Assembly (NCBI GenBank): GCA_000158155.1
Contig: DS999405.1
Location: 1,415,738-1,479,737 of the forward strand
Length of the DNA: 64,000 nt
Direction of reading: 5' to 3'
DNA from: a gamma proteobacterium NOR5-3
GTDB lineage: Bacteria > Pseudomonadota > Gammaproteobacteria > Pseudomonadales > Halieaceae
Numbering within the stretch: the first letter of the stretch is position 1; each line of letters starts with the position of its first letter. Shown in pieces: positions 27,300-36,463 of this stretch. A program made the position numbers and the translations under genes. The notes beneath the pieces were generated by a model. It made no database searches. It was not told where the DNA came from and saw nothing but the letters and a program-made list of their open reading frames with translations.

Positions 27300-27600
27300 T
27301 TAGCGCTTATTGTGTTTATCAGGTGTTCGACGCTCCATCGAGGCGCCTTCTTCACCCTCGCTTGCTGATAAGATTTCAATCATAACCAAGTCTTGGGCGA
27401 GGGACTGCCATTCATCGCTGAGGCGATCATATTCCTCGGTGTCTGCGCCCCCCCTCTTGCGACAACTTTTCGAGTCTGTTGCCCAGTGTTCGGACCAATC
27501 TAAGGTCTTCCTTATACCAATCTTCCTGCTTCACTATGACCCCACTGGCGTTGGCAACGCATGGATAAAACGCAGCCTCTCTTCTTCCAACAAACAACAC
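27300..27600 (-). pseudogene. Frameshifted paralogue of the 69-aa island protein (G7 tract)
   Basis: Read on the minus strand from a GTG at 27600, the frame runs through KQEDWYKEDLRLVRTLGNRLEKLSQEGG and then hits a run of seven G. Removing one G restores ADTEEYDRLSDEWQSLAQ and an open frame to the TAA at 27300-27302. The joined product clearly matches the intact protein at 28230-28439 (EFERLSDDWQSLALG). It is either a true frameshift, a phase-variable homopolymer or a sequencing slip. Confidence 0.65.
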
Positions 27601-27898
27601 TGTGAATTGAACCTACATTTTTAAATTATCAGTAATTTGAAACACGTCAAGTCTATGCAAGGAGAAACCACTGGCTACATCACATTTCATGGCGCATGCG
27701 TCTTAGCTCGATTAAGTAATCGCGCTCTACATGCTTTAGGGCCTGAACTTTACCGCTTCAGTCTGGTTTCGCGTAAAAGTCAGGCGTAATACGATGAGGT
27801 GTAAATGGGTTGTGACAAAGCAGTACAAGCCGAGGTTTTCCGAAAAGTACCAATGATTTGAACGCCGAGGATGTGTGATACAACTATGGACACTGCGC

Positions 27899-28087
27899 TC
27901 AGATACAATCTGAGCGCAATAGAAAACGCTGAAGAATGGGAGGCACACCCGGCATATCGGCCTCTACCAAAAATTCGTTGTCTATGAGAAAGGCTATAAA
28001 TTCTGGGTCATCGCGCAAGGCGGGCTTCATCCAGTACCAAGGCGACAGCATGTCGATCTGCTGCATTAGGTCCAAGTTTGTGTTCAT
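27899..28087 (-). CDS. 62-aa protein sharing the SPWYWM motif with the 727-aa island protein
   Basis: Starts MNTNLDLMQQIDMLSPWYWM (ATG at 28087; a TTG one codon earlier is alternative). It aligns without gaps to residues ~380-430 of the 727-aa protein at 33988-36171: LSPWYWMKPALRDDPEFI against LSPWYWMSPGLRIQPGFI, then DMPGVPPILQRFLL against DMEGIPPAIAALL. A free-standing copy of an internal domain suggests a binding module or an immunity/regulator-like partner. Function unknown. Confidence 0.65.
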   Translation of the reverse strand: MNTNLDLMQQIDMLSPWYWMKPALRDDPEFIAFLIDNEFLVEADMPGVPPILQRFLLRSDCI

Positions 28088-28229
28088 CAATCTTCAACAT
28101 AAACCTTTAGACCTTAACGTATCGCAAAAACCGCATTTGACGAGGGCGACCCGTAACTCGCCACGCTACCCCCGTATTAAGATGCGCAGATGGAAGCAAA
28201 GCCTTCATTCCCCGAAGTTAGAACCTGAG

Positions 28230-28439
28230 TCACTCCGAAAGAATCTCAGCTTCAAGAATTCCCAGTGCAAGACTTTGCCAATCATCAGAAAGCCTTTCAA
28301 ATTCGGGTGTGTCTGTTTCGTTTGCTGCACGCATTGCATCAAGCTTGGCACCGAGCTGACGTGCAAGCAGCCGATCTTGCTCGAGCCACTCTGCTTGCAA
28401 ACGTTCGATTTTTTTATCCTCTAAGTCCACGATACTCAC
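28230..28439 (-). CDS. Small acidic helical protein, 69 aa (intact family member)
   Basis: A GTG-started frame, predicted all-helical, with IERLQAEWLEQDRLLARQLG, then TDTPEFERLSDDWQSLALG and an acidic end (EAEILSE). It has two relatives in the island, one frameshifted (27300-27600) and one cut by an early stop (42623-42772). The ribosome site is weak. The repeated presence of relatives argues that it is a real coding family. Confidence 0.6.
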   Translation of the reverse strand: MSIVDLEDKKIERLQAEWLEQDRLLARQLGAKLDAMRAANETDTPEFERLSDDWQSLALGILEAEILSE

Positions 28440-28508
28440 TAAGACTGACTGGCCGGCCCTCTGGGGCTCTAAAAGTGCCCCCCCCTCATCTATTCAGATA
28501 CTCCGTCA

Positions 28509-29543
28509 TCAGCACCCCGAGTATCTCTCAAGTACGCCTTTTAATGCATCCCACTTGAGCAGGGTCCCTGACCGCGGTGAGTCGACAATCGTGTGATTAT
28601 GCTCAGTGCCGCGACCGTCATACCAGGGGTCTGGCGACGAGTATCCCGGCCTATTGTCCCCGGAACATAGCGTACCGGTCGCAGCGCGAGTCTCATCCTC
28701 GAGGGCCTGAAGCTTGTCACCCAACCCAACTAAATTCACCCCGGCATTAGGTGGAACACTAAAGACGACTCGCGTTGACGACAAACCGACCATTAGTAGC
28801 GGTCCAGGACCAAGTGTTGGGTCTCCCCTTGCCCAAGCCTTAAAGAGCCGGGCGGTGGGCTCCCTGACACAAACAGCATGTACCGGCTGTCGTCGAGGCG
28901 CTTTACGACATGGCAAAAAAGCCTCGAATCTTTCGGACGCCATCAGGTCTGATTTGTATCGCTCAAAGTCATCCCGCAAGGCCCGGGCCGTCGCGGTCCA
29001 TAGCTCTGGATCAACCTCCGCAGGTACGCGTTCAAAGTCTGTGCAGCCGATATCATTGAGCGTATCCAAAACAGCATGACCACTCCGCAATCGTTTTAGA
29101 CTTTCTGCATCAATATCGATGTGGTCACGGCATACTTCACGAAGATCTAAATTGAGTAGCGAATACAAAGACACGAACTCAGGTGATGAAAGATAGGTCT
29201 CTCCCTGATCAATCCGATCTGCATACGCTGCAAGCGCTTCAAAAAACGAGTTTTTCGGGCTCTCACCTGCTAAAATTTGCCTTGCCAGCCATGTTGCGAC
29301 AATTGAATCTAAATCGGGAAGGTAGTGAGTAAAAACCTCTACCGATGAGCATTGAGCTATTGCGTCGAGTAAACGCTCAGATTCAACAAGCACCAAGCTT
29401 GCGGTGCTCTTATCGCGCGAGCCAGTTTGATGATGGTCAAAAACATGTGCACTTTTTGTGCTCCCAACATCCAAAAAAATTGTGCAGGGTATGACTGATC
29501 GTACGACTGTACCTTGGGATACGAAGCGATAATCGATAGACAT
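28509..29543 (-). CDS. DHH-like phosphoesterase-family protein
   Basis: A 344-residue protein (ATG at 29543; a GTG two codons earlier overlaps the neighbour's stop). VFDHHQTGS near 37-44 and THYLPDLDSIVATWLA near 74-89 match the DHH-superfamily metal sites (DHH and D-x-D). The C-terminal third has PWYDGRGTEHNHTIVDSPRSG, rich in Asp/His/Arg and possibly a ligand-binding part. DHH enzymes cleave nanoRNA, cyclic dinucleotides or pyrophosphate. In an island next to a membrane protein, a nucleotide-signal role is conceivable but unproven. Confidence 0.6.
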   Translation of the reverse strand: MSIDYRFVSQGTVVRSVIPCTIFLDVGSTKSAHVFDHHQTGSRDKSTASLVLVESERLLDAIAQCSSVEVFTHYLPDLDSIVATWLARQILAGESPKNSFFEALAAYADRIDQGETYLSSPEFVSLYSLLNLDLREVCRDHIDIDAESLKRLRSGHAVLDTLNDIGCTDFERVPAEVDPELWTATARALRDDFERYKSDLMASERFEAFLPCRKAPRRQPVHAVCVREPTARLFKAWARGDPTLGPGPLLMVGLSSTRVVFSVPPNAGVNLVGLGDKLQALEDETRAATGTLCSGDNRPGYSSPDPWYDGRGTEHNHTIVDSPRSGTLLKWDALKGVLERYSGC

Positions 29544-29548
29544 TGACA

Positions 29549-31357
29549 CTACTGCTTACCGCGGTGAAATACTCTGCTGTAAAGTTTAAAAGTAAACATG
29601 TTTATTTCAGGTGCATACCTGATCAACAGAAAACCAAAAACGAGCGTCATTACGGACACAACAGCGCCGGTTTCCCACGCGTGCAATTCCTGATACTTGT
29701 CAACTGTGTCTCTCAAGCCTGATATGCTTGCCAGGTAAAACAGGGGATAGGCAATGACAATCAACGTTTTTATTAGCGTCTGCTTACCTTTTTCCAACTT
29801 GCTGTCGATAAATTCCGCAACGTCGTTCACTTCAGACTCGACCGTTTCAAAAGCATCATTAACTCTCAAAGCCTGCTTGATTTTGTTAGCAATAAGCACA
29901 CCTTGAAAGTCTATTGTGATATCCCTGAACCAGTATTGATTGCGAAATTGATTGAAGCGGTTTTGAATAATTCTGGACTTATATAAGTCAATAAGCTCCC
30001 CGTCAATAATGTCGCTCGACAACAAGTTCAATTTAAACTGAGCATGATAGAGATACACATATAAGTAGTAATACAGACTTTCAGCTTGGCTACCTCGCTC
30101 AGATTGAGCGCTCATGGGCACTGTTTTGTCAGTAGATAAAAAAGCAAGCGTGTCGTGAAGTGCCAAACCTCGCCAATACTCCCAAACCTCAATGCCGCCA
30201 TCTTCGAACTGTGTGCGCAAATATTCGGGACTCGCCTGCCATCCCCTTTGATCATTAAAACCGGCTGCCGCACCAGGAGACCCGGTTGTCGCCAGATCGT
30301 ATAGGAGGTAATCACCCAATGTCGGGTACCCTTCCATCGTTGCGAAATGGTAAGCAGCAAATACGTCCATGCGCTCACCACGCATAACACTGTCAAAGTA
30401 TTCAGAAAAATCAATCTTTGGGTCGGTTACCGGTGCATTCCAGAGGTATTCGATCTCATCCCTCGAAGGCTCAACGGTAGTCTCTTTGTTTGAGGTGTTG
30501 CCTGAACCAGAAATGCTTACTTCGCCCATGGTGAGGCACTTTGCATATCGGGAATAATTGTCCTTCCTGCTCCGAATGCTATCTTCAGGTTTTTCAGTGG
30601 TACCTAGCAATGACAAAGAGCTTGCTTTGTCAGGTGCTGCACTACTGACTGAAATGTCGCCCCCAAGCCATCGGCCCAAAACCACGGACTCCCACCATTC
30701 TAGGTCTGATTCAGGATCGTCCCTAAGCCCTACCGACCAATGCGCAGAGGGCGCCATATCGCGCACATGACGGTTCAATAAAGCCAGATCGTCAAAGGGA
30801 ATATTCTGACTTGGGTGGACTGCCCCTTTGTCATTAACGGAAAGAACCGAAAGCTTAAAAGACAAAACAGCTACCGAATCATTAAAGTACCAAAGATCCA
30901 CCCATTCGACTTGAAAGTTGATAGCGCGCTGCTGTTTCGTCGACCCTCCTTGGGTTTTTAGGACTAACGGAACACCTACAAAGTTCTCCTTACGTCTCCG
31001 TGAAAGACTTACAGCCATATTACCCTTTAGCCCAGAATTTGAGCGACCGGGAATACCGTCAACGCCAGCCTTTGCTGCATCGAGCATGGTGGTCAATCTC
31101 GACTCAGCCTGCACTTTGTTTAGGCCATAGTTTGGAAAACAGATTTTCCGCGTTGTTTCGGTCAGAATCGTTCCGGTATTAAGTAAGCACCGGTCTTTTG
31201 GTTGAACTGCATCAAATGCATGATGCACATCCCATCCATTATCACGCAGCAGATGCTCGAATTCGGCTCCGGCCACTTCACCAACACTGTGGCGAAAAGC
31301 GACGCTAAATATACTGAGATGGCTTAGCAAATCCGTGCTGATAGGAAAGTTGTTCAT
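29549..31357 (-). CDS. Large protein with two C-terminal membrane helices
   Basis: A 602-residue protein (ATG at 31357). Most of it is soluble with no recognised domain. The region before the membrane part has QTLIKTLIVIAYPLFYLAS and GAVVSVMTLVFGFLLIRYA as two helices about 20 residues apart close to the C-terminus, with a short basic tail. This soluble-body-plus-hairpin layout recalls CorA-like or membrane-effector proteins of conflict systems, without clear homology. Its stop touches the start of the DHH-like gene, indicating coupled translation. Confidence 0.65.
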   Translation of the reverse strand: MNNFPISTDLLSHLSIFSVAFRHSVGEVAGAEFEHLLRDNGWDVHHAFDAVQPKDRCLLNTGTILTETTRKICFPNYGLNKVQAESRLTTMLDAAKAGVDGIPGRSNSGLKGNMAVSLSRRRKENFVGVPLVLKTQGGSTKQQRAINFQVEWVDLWYFNDSVAVLSFKLSVLSVNDKGAVHPSQNIPFDDLALLNRHVRDMAPSAHWSVGLRDDPESDLEWWESVVLGRWLGGDISVSSAAPDKASSLSLLGTTEKPEDSIRSRKDNYSRYAKCLTMGEVSISGSGNTSNKETTVEPSRDEIEYLWNAPVTDPKIDFSEYFDSVMRGERMDVFAAYHFATMEGYPTLGDYLLYDLATTGSPGAAAGFNDQRGWQASPEYLRTQFEDGGIEVWEYWRGLALHDTLAFLSTDKTVPMSAQSERGSQAESLYYYLYVYLYHAQFKLNLLSSDIIDGELIDLYKSRIIQNRFNQFRNQYWFRDITIDFQGVLIANKIKQALRVNDAFETVESEVNDVAEFIDSKLEKGKQTLIKTLIVIAYPLFYLASISGLRDTVDKYQELHAWETGAVVSVMTLVFGFLLIRYAPEINMFTFKLYSRVFHRGKQ

Positions 31358-31551
31358 AAAACCTGGTCTCAACTATGACAATATTCGGCGTGACCGATGT
31401 GCTTTTACGCCGCAGCAACCCCTTCACACCAGCAGTTATGCTCAGGTTACTTTAACTTTTCATCTCCAGATACACTAATAGGCAACCGACCAAGAGCTGA
31501 ATGACTATTGGAGGATTGTACGACCAAGATTGTCCGGGATTTTAAGGCAGA

Positions 31552-33234
31552 TCAAAATCCGCTCGTTTCAGTATCTAGAAGCTTCTTAATCATAAAACCT
31601 AGGGAGCGCGGACGCCTCAACGCTACTACCTCACTGAGATCAACTAAAAATCGACGTATCTGTTTTTCAATTTGCTCTCTGCAAACCTTTTGGTCTTCGT
31701 CTGAAAGATCCGCGTAATTTTCCGGACGCAGCGTATTCACCAAAGATGTAAAAGTACTGTCAAAATCATACAGCTCGTTTTCGCTTTTATGGTGAAACGA
31801 CGTTGAGGAACGTGCGCCAGAGAGCCGGCTCAGCAAATCACCATCTAATTTGGCGTCTTTGGAATTCATGAACTTAAAGACTCTTGAGGTACGAGCCCCA
31901 CTAGGATTCGGAGGAAAAGCGTTCTCACGCTTCACGTACATCAGGATATAAATTAGCTTTTCTACGATTGTAGAAACCTGGTTAGCTTGGTCTCGCGTCA
32001 CAGGCTGATGATGCGATCCCGCCCTTCGAATCATATTTAAGGTTTCCAAAAGATCGAAAGCCTCTGAAACAATGGCATCTTCGATGCGCACACCCCCATT
32101 TTCGGCTGCCCATCGAAAAATGAAGCGCGCGTGCCCAAGCATTGGTAACTCGATCTTCGAGTGATCGCTTCTCAGCTGTTTATTGAGCGCGAAGCCTTTC
32201 ACCTCGGGTAGAGCTATCGGCAGATTACCCTTCGACGGGTCATGTTTTGCGTAACAAGCAGGCATGCTTACACCGTGAGCCTTTCTTGATGCTTCGAACA
32301 CACTCAAATTGAATTCACGTTCAATTGTTTTCCAGAACCCTACCGCGGCTGGAGAAAAATCACCGTGCGACCAAGTATCGGCTGTCTCCAAGAGAGCTTG
32401 CCCGGAACGATAGAACTGCAAGCTGGTGGCGTCCATAAGGCTCGTGTCAATAAGCCTTGCGGGCTCAAGGTCTGGCAGCTTTAGACCCGCTGATTTCGCA
32501 AGAGACCAATCTAAAACAAGATCATCCGTCAGAGCACAGAGGTTTTCCGACTCCAAACCTTGCACTTTTTGCTGAATAGTTCGATCGACATCACGACGCA
32601 GCTCAGTCGCTTCATAATCTCTATCACTCGCCGCTGCCAGAACCTTCGCCATTCTCAATCTTAAGTTCGCTTTGCCACTCGGCCCCCGGGCTTGAAACGT
32701 TTCATCGTTGGCCGAGGAAAAAGCGCGCAGAATAATCTCTGCACGTTCTCTTTCCGGAATCTCCACAGACAACACGGATGCAAGCCGATTGGCATAATCA
32801 ACAAGCTGCCTAATTTCATCTGCACTCCTAAGCGCAGGAACAACCACGTAAAAACCACGCCCCCAAATAGCTGGGGAGATGATTACGGCAGGAAGTTGAG
32901 CCAAATCTAAGCCGAGACATCGACCAAGTGCAAAATTGAGATTTCTACGCCCGTGAGCGTCAAGCTTCTCTACTAACTGCTCGTCTTTAAACGCTGTCCG
33001 TACATGTCGCCAGTCCTCGTAGCCCTTTGGGACTGAGGTAGCAACAAAAAACGCAAATCTATCGTTAGTAGCGTCGTGCATCGCAGCAAAATCTTTCTCG
33101 ATGCCACGCACAATCTCAGCGCCCTTGTCGCTGACCTCATCAACGAGAATGAGAGCCTGGCAAGAAGTGCTTGAAAATTCCGCTTGTTTCTCGCGATCGA
33201 GATTGAAGATATTTTGAGAGATGTGGTAGCCCAT
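31552..33234 (-). CDS. Unknown 560-aa island protein with HEPN-like C-terminal region
   Basis: Not recognised as a whole. The N-terminal ~170 residues alternate strands and helices (QALILVDEVSDKGAEIV, RFAFFVATSVPKG, LPAVIISPAIWGRGFYVVVPA), like a Rossmann- or thioredoxin-type fold. Near residue 400 a helical stretch carries IRRAGSHHQPVTRDQ, which fits the R-X4-H motif of HEPN ribonucleases within a suitable helix pair (EAFDLLETLNMI before, VSTIVEKLIYIL after). It starts two bases after the 188-aa gene, so the pair is one operon. Confidence 0.6.
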   Translation of the reverse strand: MGYHISQNIFNLDREKQAEFSSTSCQALILVDEVSDKGAEIVRGIEKDFAAMHDATNDRFAFFVATSVPKGYEDWRHVRTAFKDEQLVEKLDAHGRRNLNFALGRCLGLDLAQLPAVIISPAIWGRGFYVVVPALRSADEIRQLVDYANRLASVLSVEIPERERAEIILRAFSSANDETFQARGPSGKANLRLRMAKVLAAASDRDYEATELRRDVDRTIQQKVQGLESENLCALTDDLVLDWSLAKSAGLKLPDLEPARLIDTSLMDATSLQFYRSGQALLETADTWSHGDFSPAAVGFWKTIEREFNLSVFEASRKAHGVSMPACYAKHDPSKGNLPIALPEVKGFALNKQLRSDHSKIELPMLGHARFIFRWAAENGGVRIEDAIVSEAFDLLETLNMIRRAGSHHQPVTRDQANQVSTIVEKLIYILMYVKRENAFPPNPSGARTSRVFKFMNSKDAKLDGDLLSRLSGARSSTSFHHKSENELYDFDSTFTSLVNTLRPENYADLSDEDQKVCREQIEKQIRRFLVDLSEVVALRRPRSLGFMIKKLLDTETSGF

Positions 33235-33236
33235 AA

Positions 33237-33803
33237 CTAAGTCGCCTGATTGCCTATAGGCTCAATGACTCGTGAGCGCCAATCAATAAATATAGACAGG
33301 GCAGTGTCAAAGATCACACTCCGGATAAATAAAGGATCCAGCAATTGTTCATAAGAACACTCGTTTAATGATTCGGCGAGGCGGCCGTAGAACTCTAATT
33401 TTGAAAACCAATTCACTGATTGAAACCGGCACTTTCTTAAGCGGCGAAAGTAATAACTGATAAGCGACGCTTGAGGAGACACTACGACGCGGCTAGAACC
33501 GCGGTAGTCAGGTACCGGGGCATCGACAATCATAACGTCTGCCCCCTTCCAATATATTCGCGGACGCTTAGGTCCAATAAATTCTTCTGGAGGCAACTTG
33601 GACACTACAGATTCAGGCACAGCCAACGTACGGCCACCAGAGAGCCTGCGCCTTTCTTCGCGCCTTTCACGCCTCGCATCTTCGCGCCCCTTCGACGCCG
33701 CATCCTTGATCTGAAACTCTCGAATTAGACCCTTCATTACACCAATATCAGAGTCCAGCTTTCGCAGAACCACCGTACCGTTATTGTATTTACCTGCGAT
33801 CAT
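33237..33803 (-). CDS. Unknown 188-aa island protein
   Basis: The N-terminal 60 residues are helical and very basic (REDARRERREERRRLSGGR), then IYWKGADVMIVDAPVPDYRG and a helical C-terminus. The basic region could touch nucleic acid. Its ATG lies inside the end of the 40-aa Cys-rich frame, and its stop is two bases before the 560-aa gene, so the three are likely translated together. Not recognised. Confidence 0.55.
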   Translation of the reverse strand: MIAGKYNNGTVVLRKLDSDIGVMKGLIREFQIKDAASKGREDARRERREERRRLSGGRTLAVPESVVSKLPPEEFIGPKRPRIYWKGADVMIVDAPVPDYRGSSRVVVSPQASLISYYFRRLRKCRFQSVNWFSKLEFYGRLAESLNECSYEQLLDPLFIRSVIFDTALSIFIDWRSRVIEPIGNQAT

Positions 33804-33912
33804 AAACTATCCATAGCGTGCGCATATTCATGGACTGAGCCGCCAATAGCAGTACAGTAACACCGAACGTGGCACATTCCGGGTTACTGCATTTGCAGAT
33901 ATCGTTGCTCAT
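33790..33912 (-). CDS. Cys-rich microprotein, 40 aa
   Basis: Read by hand. The ATG at 33912 is preceded by GGAGG at six bases, the best ribosome site in this part of the island. The product starts MSNDICKCSNPECATFG, with three Cys in a knuckle-like C-X-C-X4-C array, followed by a hydrophobic helix (VTVLLLAAQ). Its end overlaps the start of the 188-aa gene by 14 bases. It may be a small zinc-binding membrane peptide or a leader whose translation opens the next gene. Confidence 0.5.
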   Translation of the reverse strand: MSNDICKCSNPECATFGVTVLLLAAQSMNMRTLWIVYDRR

Positions 33913-33987
33913 CATGAACCTCCAACATACGCGTCAGGATGATCGAATGCACTGATTAGCCACCCATGCCATGCCTAAAAAATGGCC

Positions 33988-36171
33988 TTACCAGTCCAAC
34001 TGCTTGCTGCCGATAAAATCCATCTCATGCGTGCCTTTGTCTTCATCCCAACGGTACAACCATACCCTTGAACGACTGGTACTGAACGCGGGCATTGGCA
34101 CCGAGATGCTCGCTCCATTGATCTCAATGCCGAGGATTGCCGACTCCGCATAGTCGTAATCAGATGTGCCAACAATGGACTCCAAATAGGTAACGTTCCT
34201 AAGAAATCCATCGCTGTCGACACTTCTGCACTTGATTCTAAATACTGTGATGTCCGACAAAGATTGGATACCCAGCGGGATAGTTGTTAGTCCCTCGTCA
34301 AATTCAGTGTAAGCAACCAGACAGACTTCGTCAGATTTTGGGTCGAACACAACGCCGTCAATATCTGCCCATCGCTCAACATCCTCTCCCTCAGACAGCG
34401 CCGTCACGAACTGTGATCCAGCGATGGACGCCCACTCGTCCAGGTCATTTATTGGGAAGTCGCGCCGGTCAGTGCCAGGCTCGGTGAAAGCACAAACAAC
34501 TTTCTGCTGGTCAGAGAAAAAACCGCGGGAAACTGCAAAATGATGGCTCGCCTCAGCCGATATCCGTTTTTCGAGATCTCCCGGAACACTGGAAGGCTGC
34601 TCAACTAGCCGTTCAAAAGTATGGGTATCGATGAAATACACGTCACAGACAATCCCCTTGCCCATAAGATGCAGAGTGACCTGGTCAGGTGATTCATCCT
34701 CCTCGCCCAGTTTTCTTAAGACATCGTCAACATTGATCCCCAACACTTTTTCGGTTTCGCCTTCCTTTTCCATCGTTTTTACCTTTGAGAGTTCAATCGA
34801 AATGCGCGCCGACTCTAGGTCGAAATCCTCATCTTGTTCATCATCATCAACGAAATCGAACCTGCGGATTGACACCTCCTCAGGAAGGAGTGCTGCAATG
34901 GCTGGCGGAATCCCCTCCATGTCGCGCACAATCAGGCAATCGTTCTCCATCGCCGCTTCAATAAAACCCGGCTGAATACGCAGCCCCGGTGACATCCAGT
35001 ACCACGGGGACAATTGCTCAATCATCTGCATCTTTTCAATGTCCTCGATGAAGCTTTGCAACTGCCATCGCGCCTCTGATGAAAAATAACGATGAATTTC
35101 GGGAAGCACCCCCCGCAGAAACTCGCTGGAGTCCCTGAATGCCACCAGATGTTCCTCGGGCTCACCATCCTCGCGAGCAAAGTCCCACGCGATATCTACC
35201 TCAGCAACCACTTCCGCAGCCAGCTCCTTGAATGAGACAGCTGAGCAAGACTTGATCACATCGGTCAATCCACGCAGCACTAGACGTTTAAAAAACAATG
35301 TGCAGCCAATATCCAGCTCAAACGCCTCATGAATAGACGAATCGACCGCGATAGGCTGTGGGCTTCGGCCTTTTGCGAAGGCTAGACGGTAGGCTTCGGC
35401 TAATGCCGTGACCCACTGCGACACTTTCTCAATAAACTCATCATCAGCGGGTCTCGAGGTAATGCCTACCGGAGCAATCAGGCTCGCGGCCGCTTCGATA
35501 GCCGCATCCAACACTTCCGCATTCGCAGGTTCTCGTCTGATTAGACCAGCTACCCGCTCGGTCACGGCGTCCGCAGGCATTCCTGCGACCTGTAACACGG
35601 CCAAGTAGTTGAAGAGACCATCCTCTGTCTGCTCAAGCCCGGGCACTTCGACAAAGCGGCAAAAATGCTTCTCCAGCAACTCGCGAACAAAATCACTGCA
35701 AGCGGTATCAAGACCCCATGCCTCTGCGAAAGTGCCAGCCTCCTCATTTAAGTGATTACCATCCCAGAACAATTCTGAAATTGTGTGCCGACTCAAGGTA
35801 TCCAAATGCTCCTCACCATTCACGCCCACTAGAACAGCGAACGACACTTGAATCTTCGTATTGTCCTCGTCATCGATATAAATCAGACATGACAGATAAA
35901 CAGGACCGAAACTGCGGCCTTTCGTTAACGAGCAAATGTCATTGATAAAGCGCGCTAGTGGCTCTCTGAATCGGGCGTTGGCCTCAGCCGTGAATTCACT
36001 CGCTAAATTCCGCAGCTCAATTGGGATTCTCTGGGCATATGGCTGGTAATCAGCTTCGGCATCCGGAGCCTCAATGCCATGATCTATGCGCACCAAGATC
36101 TCACGAGTCTCATCAAGAACCTGAAATCCACCGCCATTGAGGGGGATCAGAGTTTCGAAATTTTCCGCCAT
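33988..36171 (-). CDS. 727-aa island protein with SPWYWM module
   Basis: The ATG at 36171 has a strong GAGGTGAT site, so upstream codons are excluded. The protein is acidic and not recognised. The region around residue 388 (LSPWYWMSPGLRIQPGFI, DMEGIPPAIAALL) is repeated in the free 61-62-aa protein at 27899-28087. It is followed by a very acidic linker (DFVDDDEQDEDFDLE). The C-terminal half alternates strands (VVFDPKSDEVCLVAYTEFDE, GIEINGASISVPMPAFS). The C-terminus has VWLYRWDEDKGTHEMDFIGSK. It lies about 290 bases downstream of the AddA-like gene. Confidence 0.65.
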   Translation of the reverse strand: MAENFETLIPLNGGGFQVLDETREILVRIDHGIEAPDAEADYQPYAQRIPIELRNLASEFTAEANARFREPLARFINDICSLTKGRSFGPVYLSCLIYIDDEDNTKIQVSFAVLVGVNGEEHLDTLSRHTISELFWDGNHLNEEAGTFAEAWGLDTACSDFVRELLEKHFCRFVEVPGLEQTEDGLFNYLAVLQVAGMPADAVTERVAGLIRREPANAEVLDAAIEAAASLIAPVGITSRPADDEFIEKVSQWVTALAEAYRLAFAKGRSPQPIAVDSSIHEAFELDIGCTLFFKRLVLRGLTDVIKSCSAVSFKELAAEVVAEVDIAWDFAREDGEPEEHLVAFRDSSEFLRGVLPEIHRYFSSEARWQLQSFIEDIEKMQMIEQLSPWYWMSPGLRIQPGFIEAAMENDCLIVRDMEGIPPAIAALLPEEVSIRRFDFVDDDEQDEDFDLESARISIELSKVKTMEKEGETEKVLGINVDDVLRKLGEEDESPDQVTLHLMGKGIVCDVYFIDTHTFERLVEQPSSVPGDLEKRISAEASHHFAVSRGFFSDQQKVVCAFTEPGTDRRDFPINDLDEWASIAGSQFVTALSEGEDVERWADIDGVVFDPKSDEVCLVAYTEFDEGLTTIPLGIQSLSDITVFRIKCRSVDSDGFLRNVTYLESIVGTSDYDYAESAILGIEINGASISVPMPAFSTSRSRVWLYRWDEDKGTHEMDFIGSKQLDW

Positions 36172-36463
36172 TAATATCACCTCACTGTTGGCAGCAAGCA
36201 CTTTGGATGTAACACAACCATCTCTGCGCAATGAAGAATGAGTCAAAACAATTGGATTGTAACCAGCATTTGCTCCAACACCCCTCAAGAGGCAGTCCTA
36301 TTATTGGCGCTGGCTACGTTGATCCCCTCGATAACACCACAAAAAATATCGAGAGTGCGTCTCTAAGCAAATCTCTTACGCCACTGAGATCAATTGGCAC
36401 CGAGGCGGCTGACGCGGCACACTCATAGAGCATGTAGCGTACATCCACACATAGCCCGATTAA
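36172..36463. other. 292-bp gap between AddA-like gene and 727-aa gene
   Basis: No credible gene is seen on either strand. It probably holds the promoter of the 727-aa gene and the end of the addAB-like transcript, but no clear element could be placed. Confidence 0.4.
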
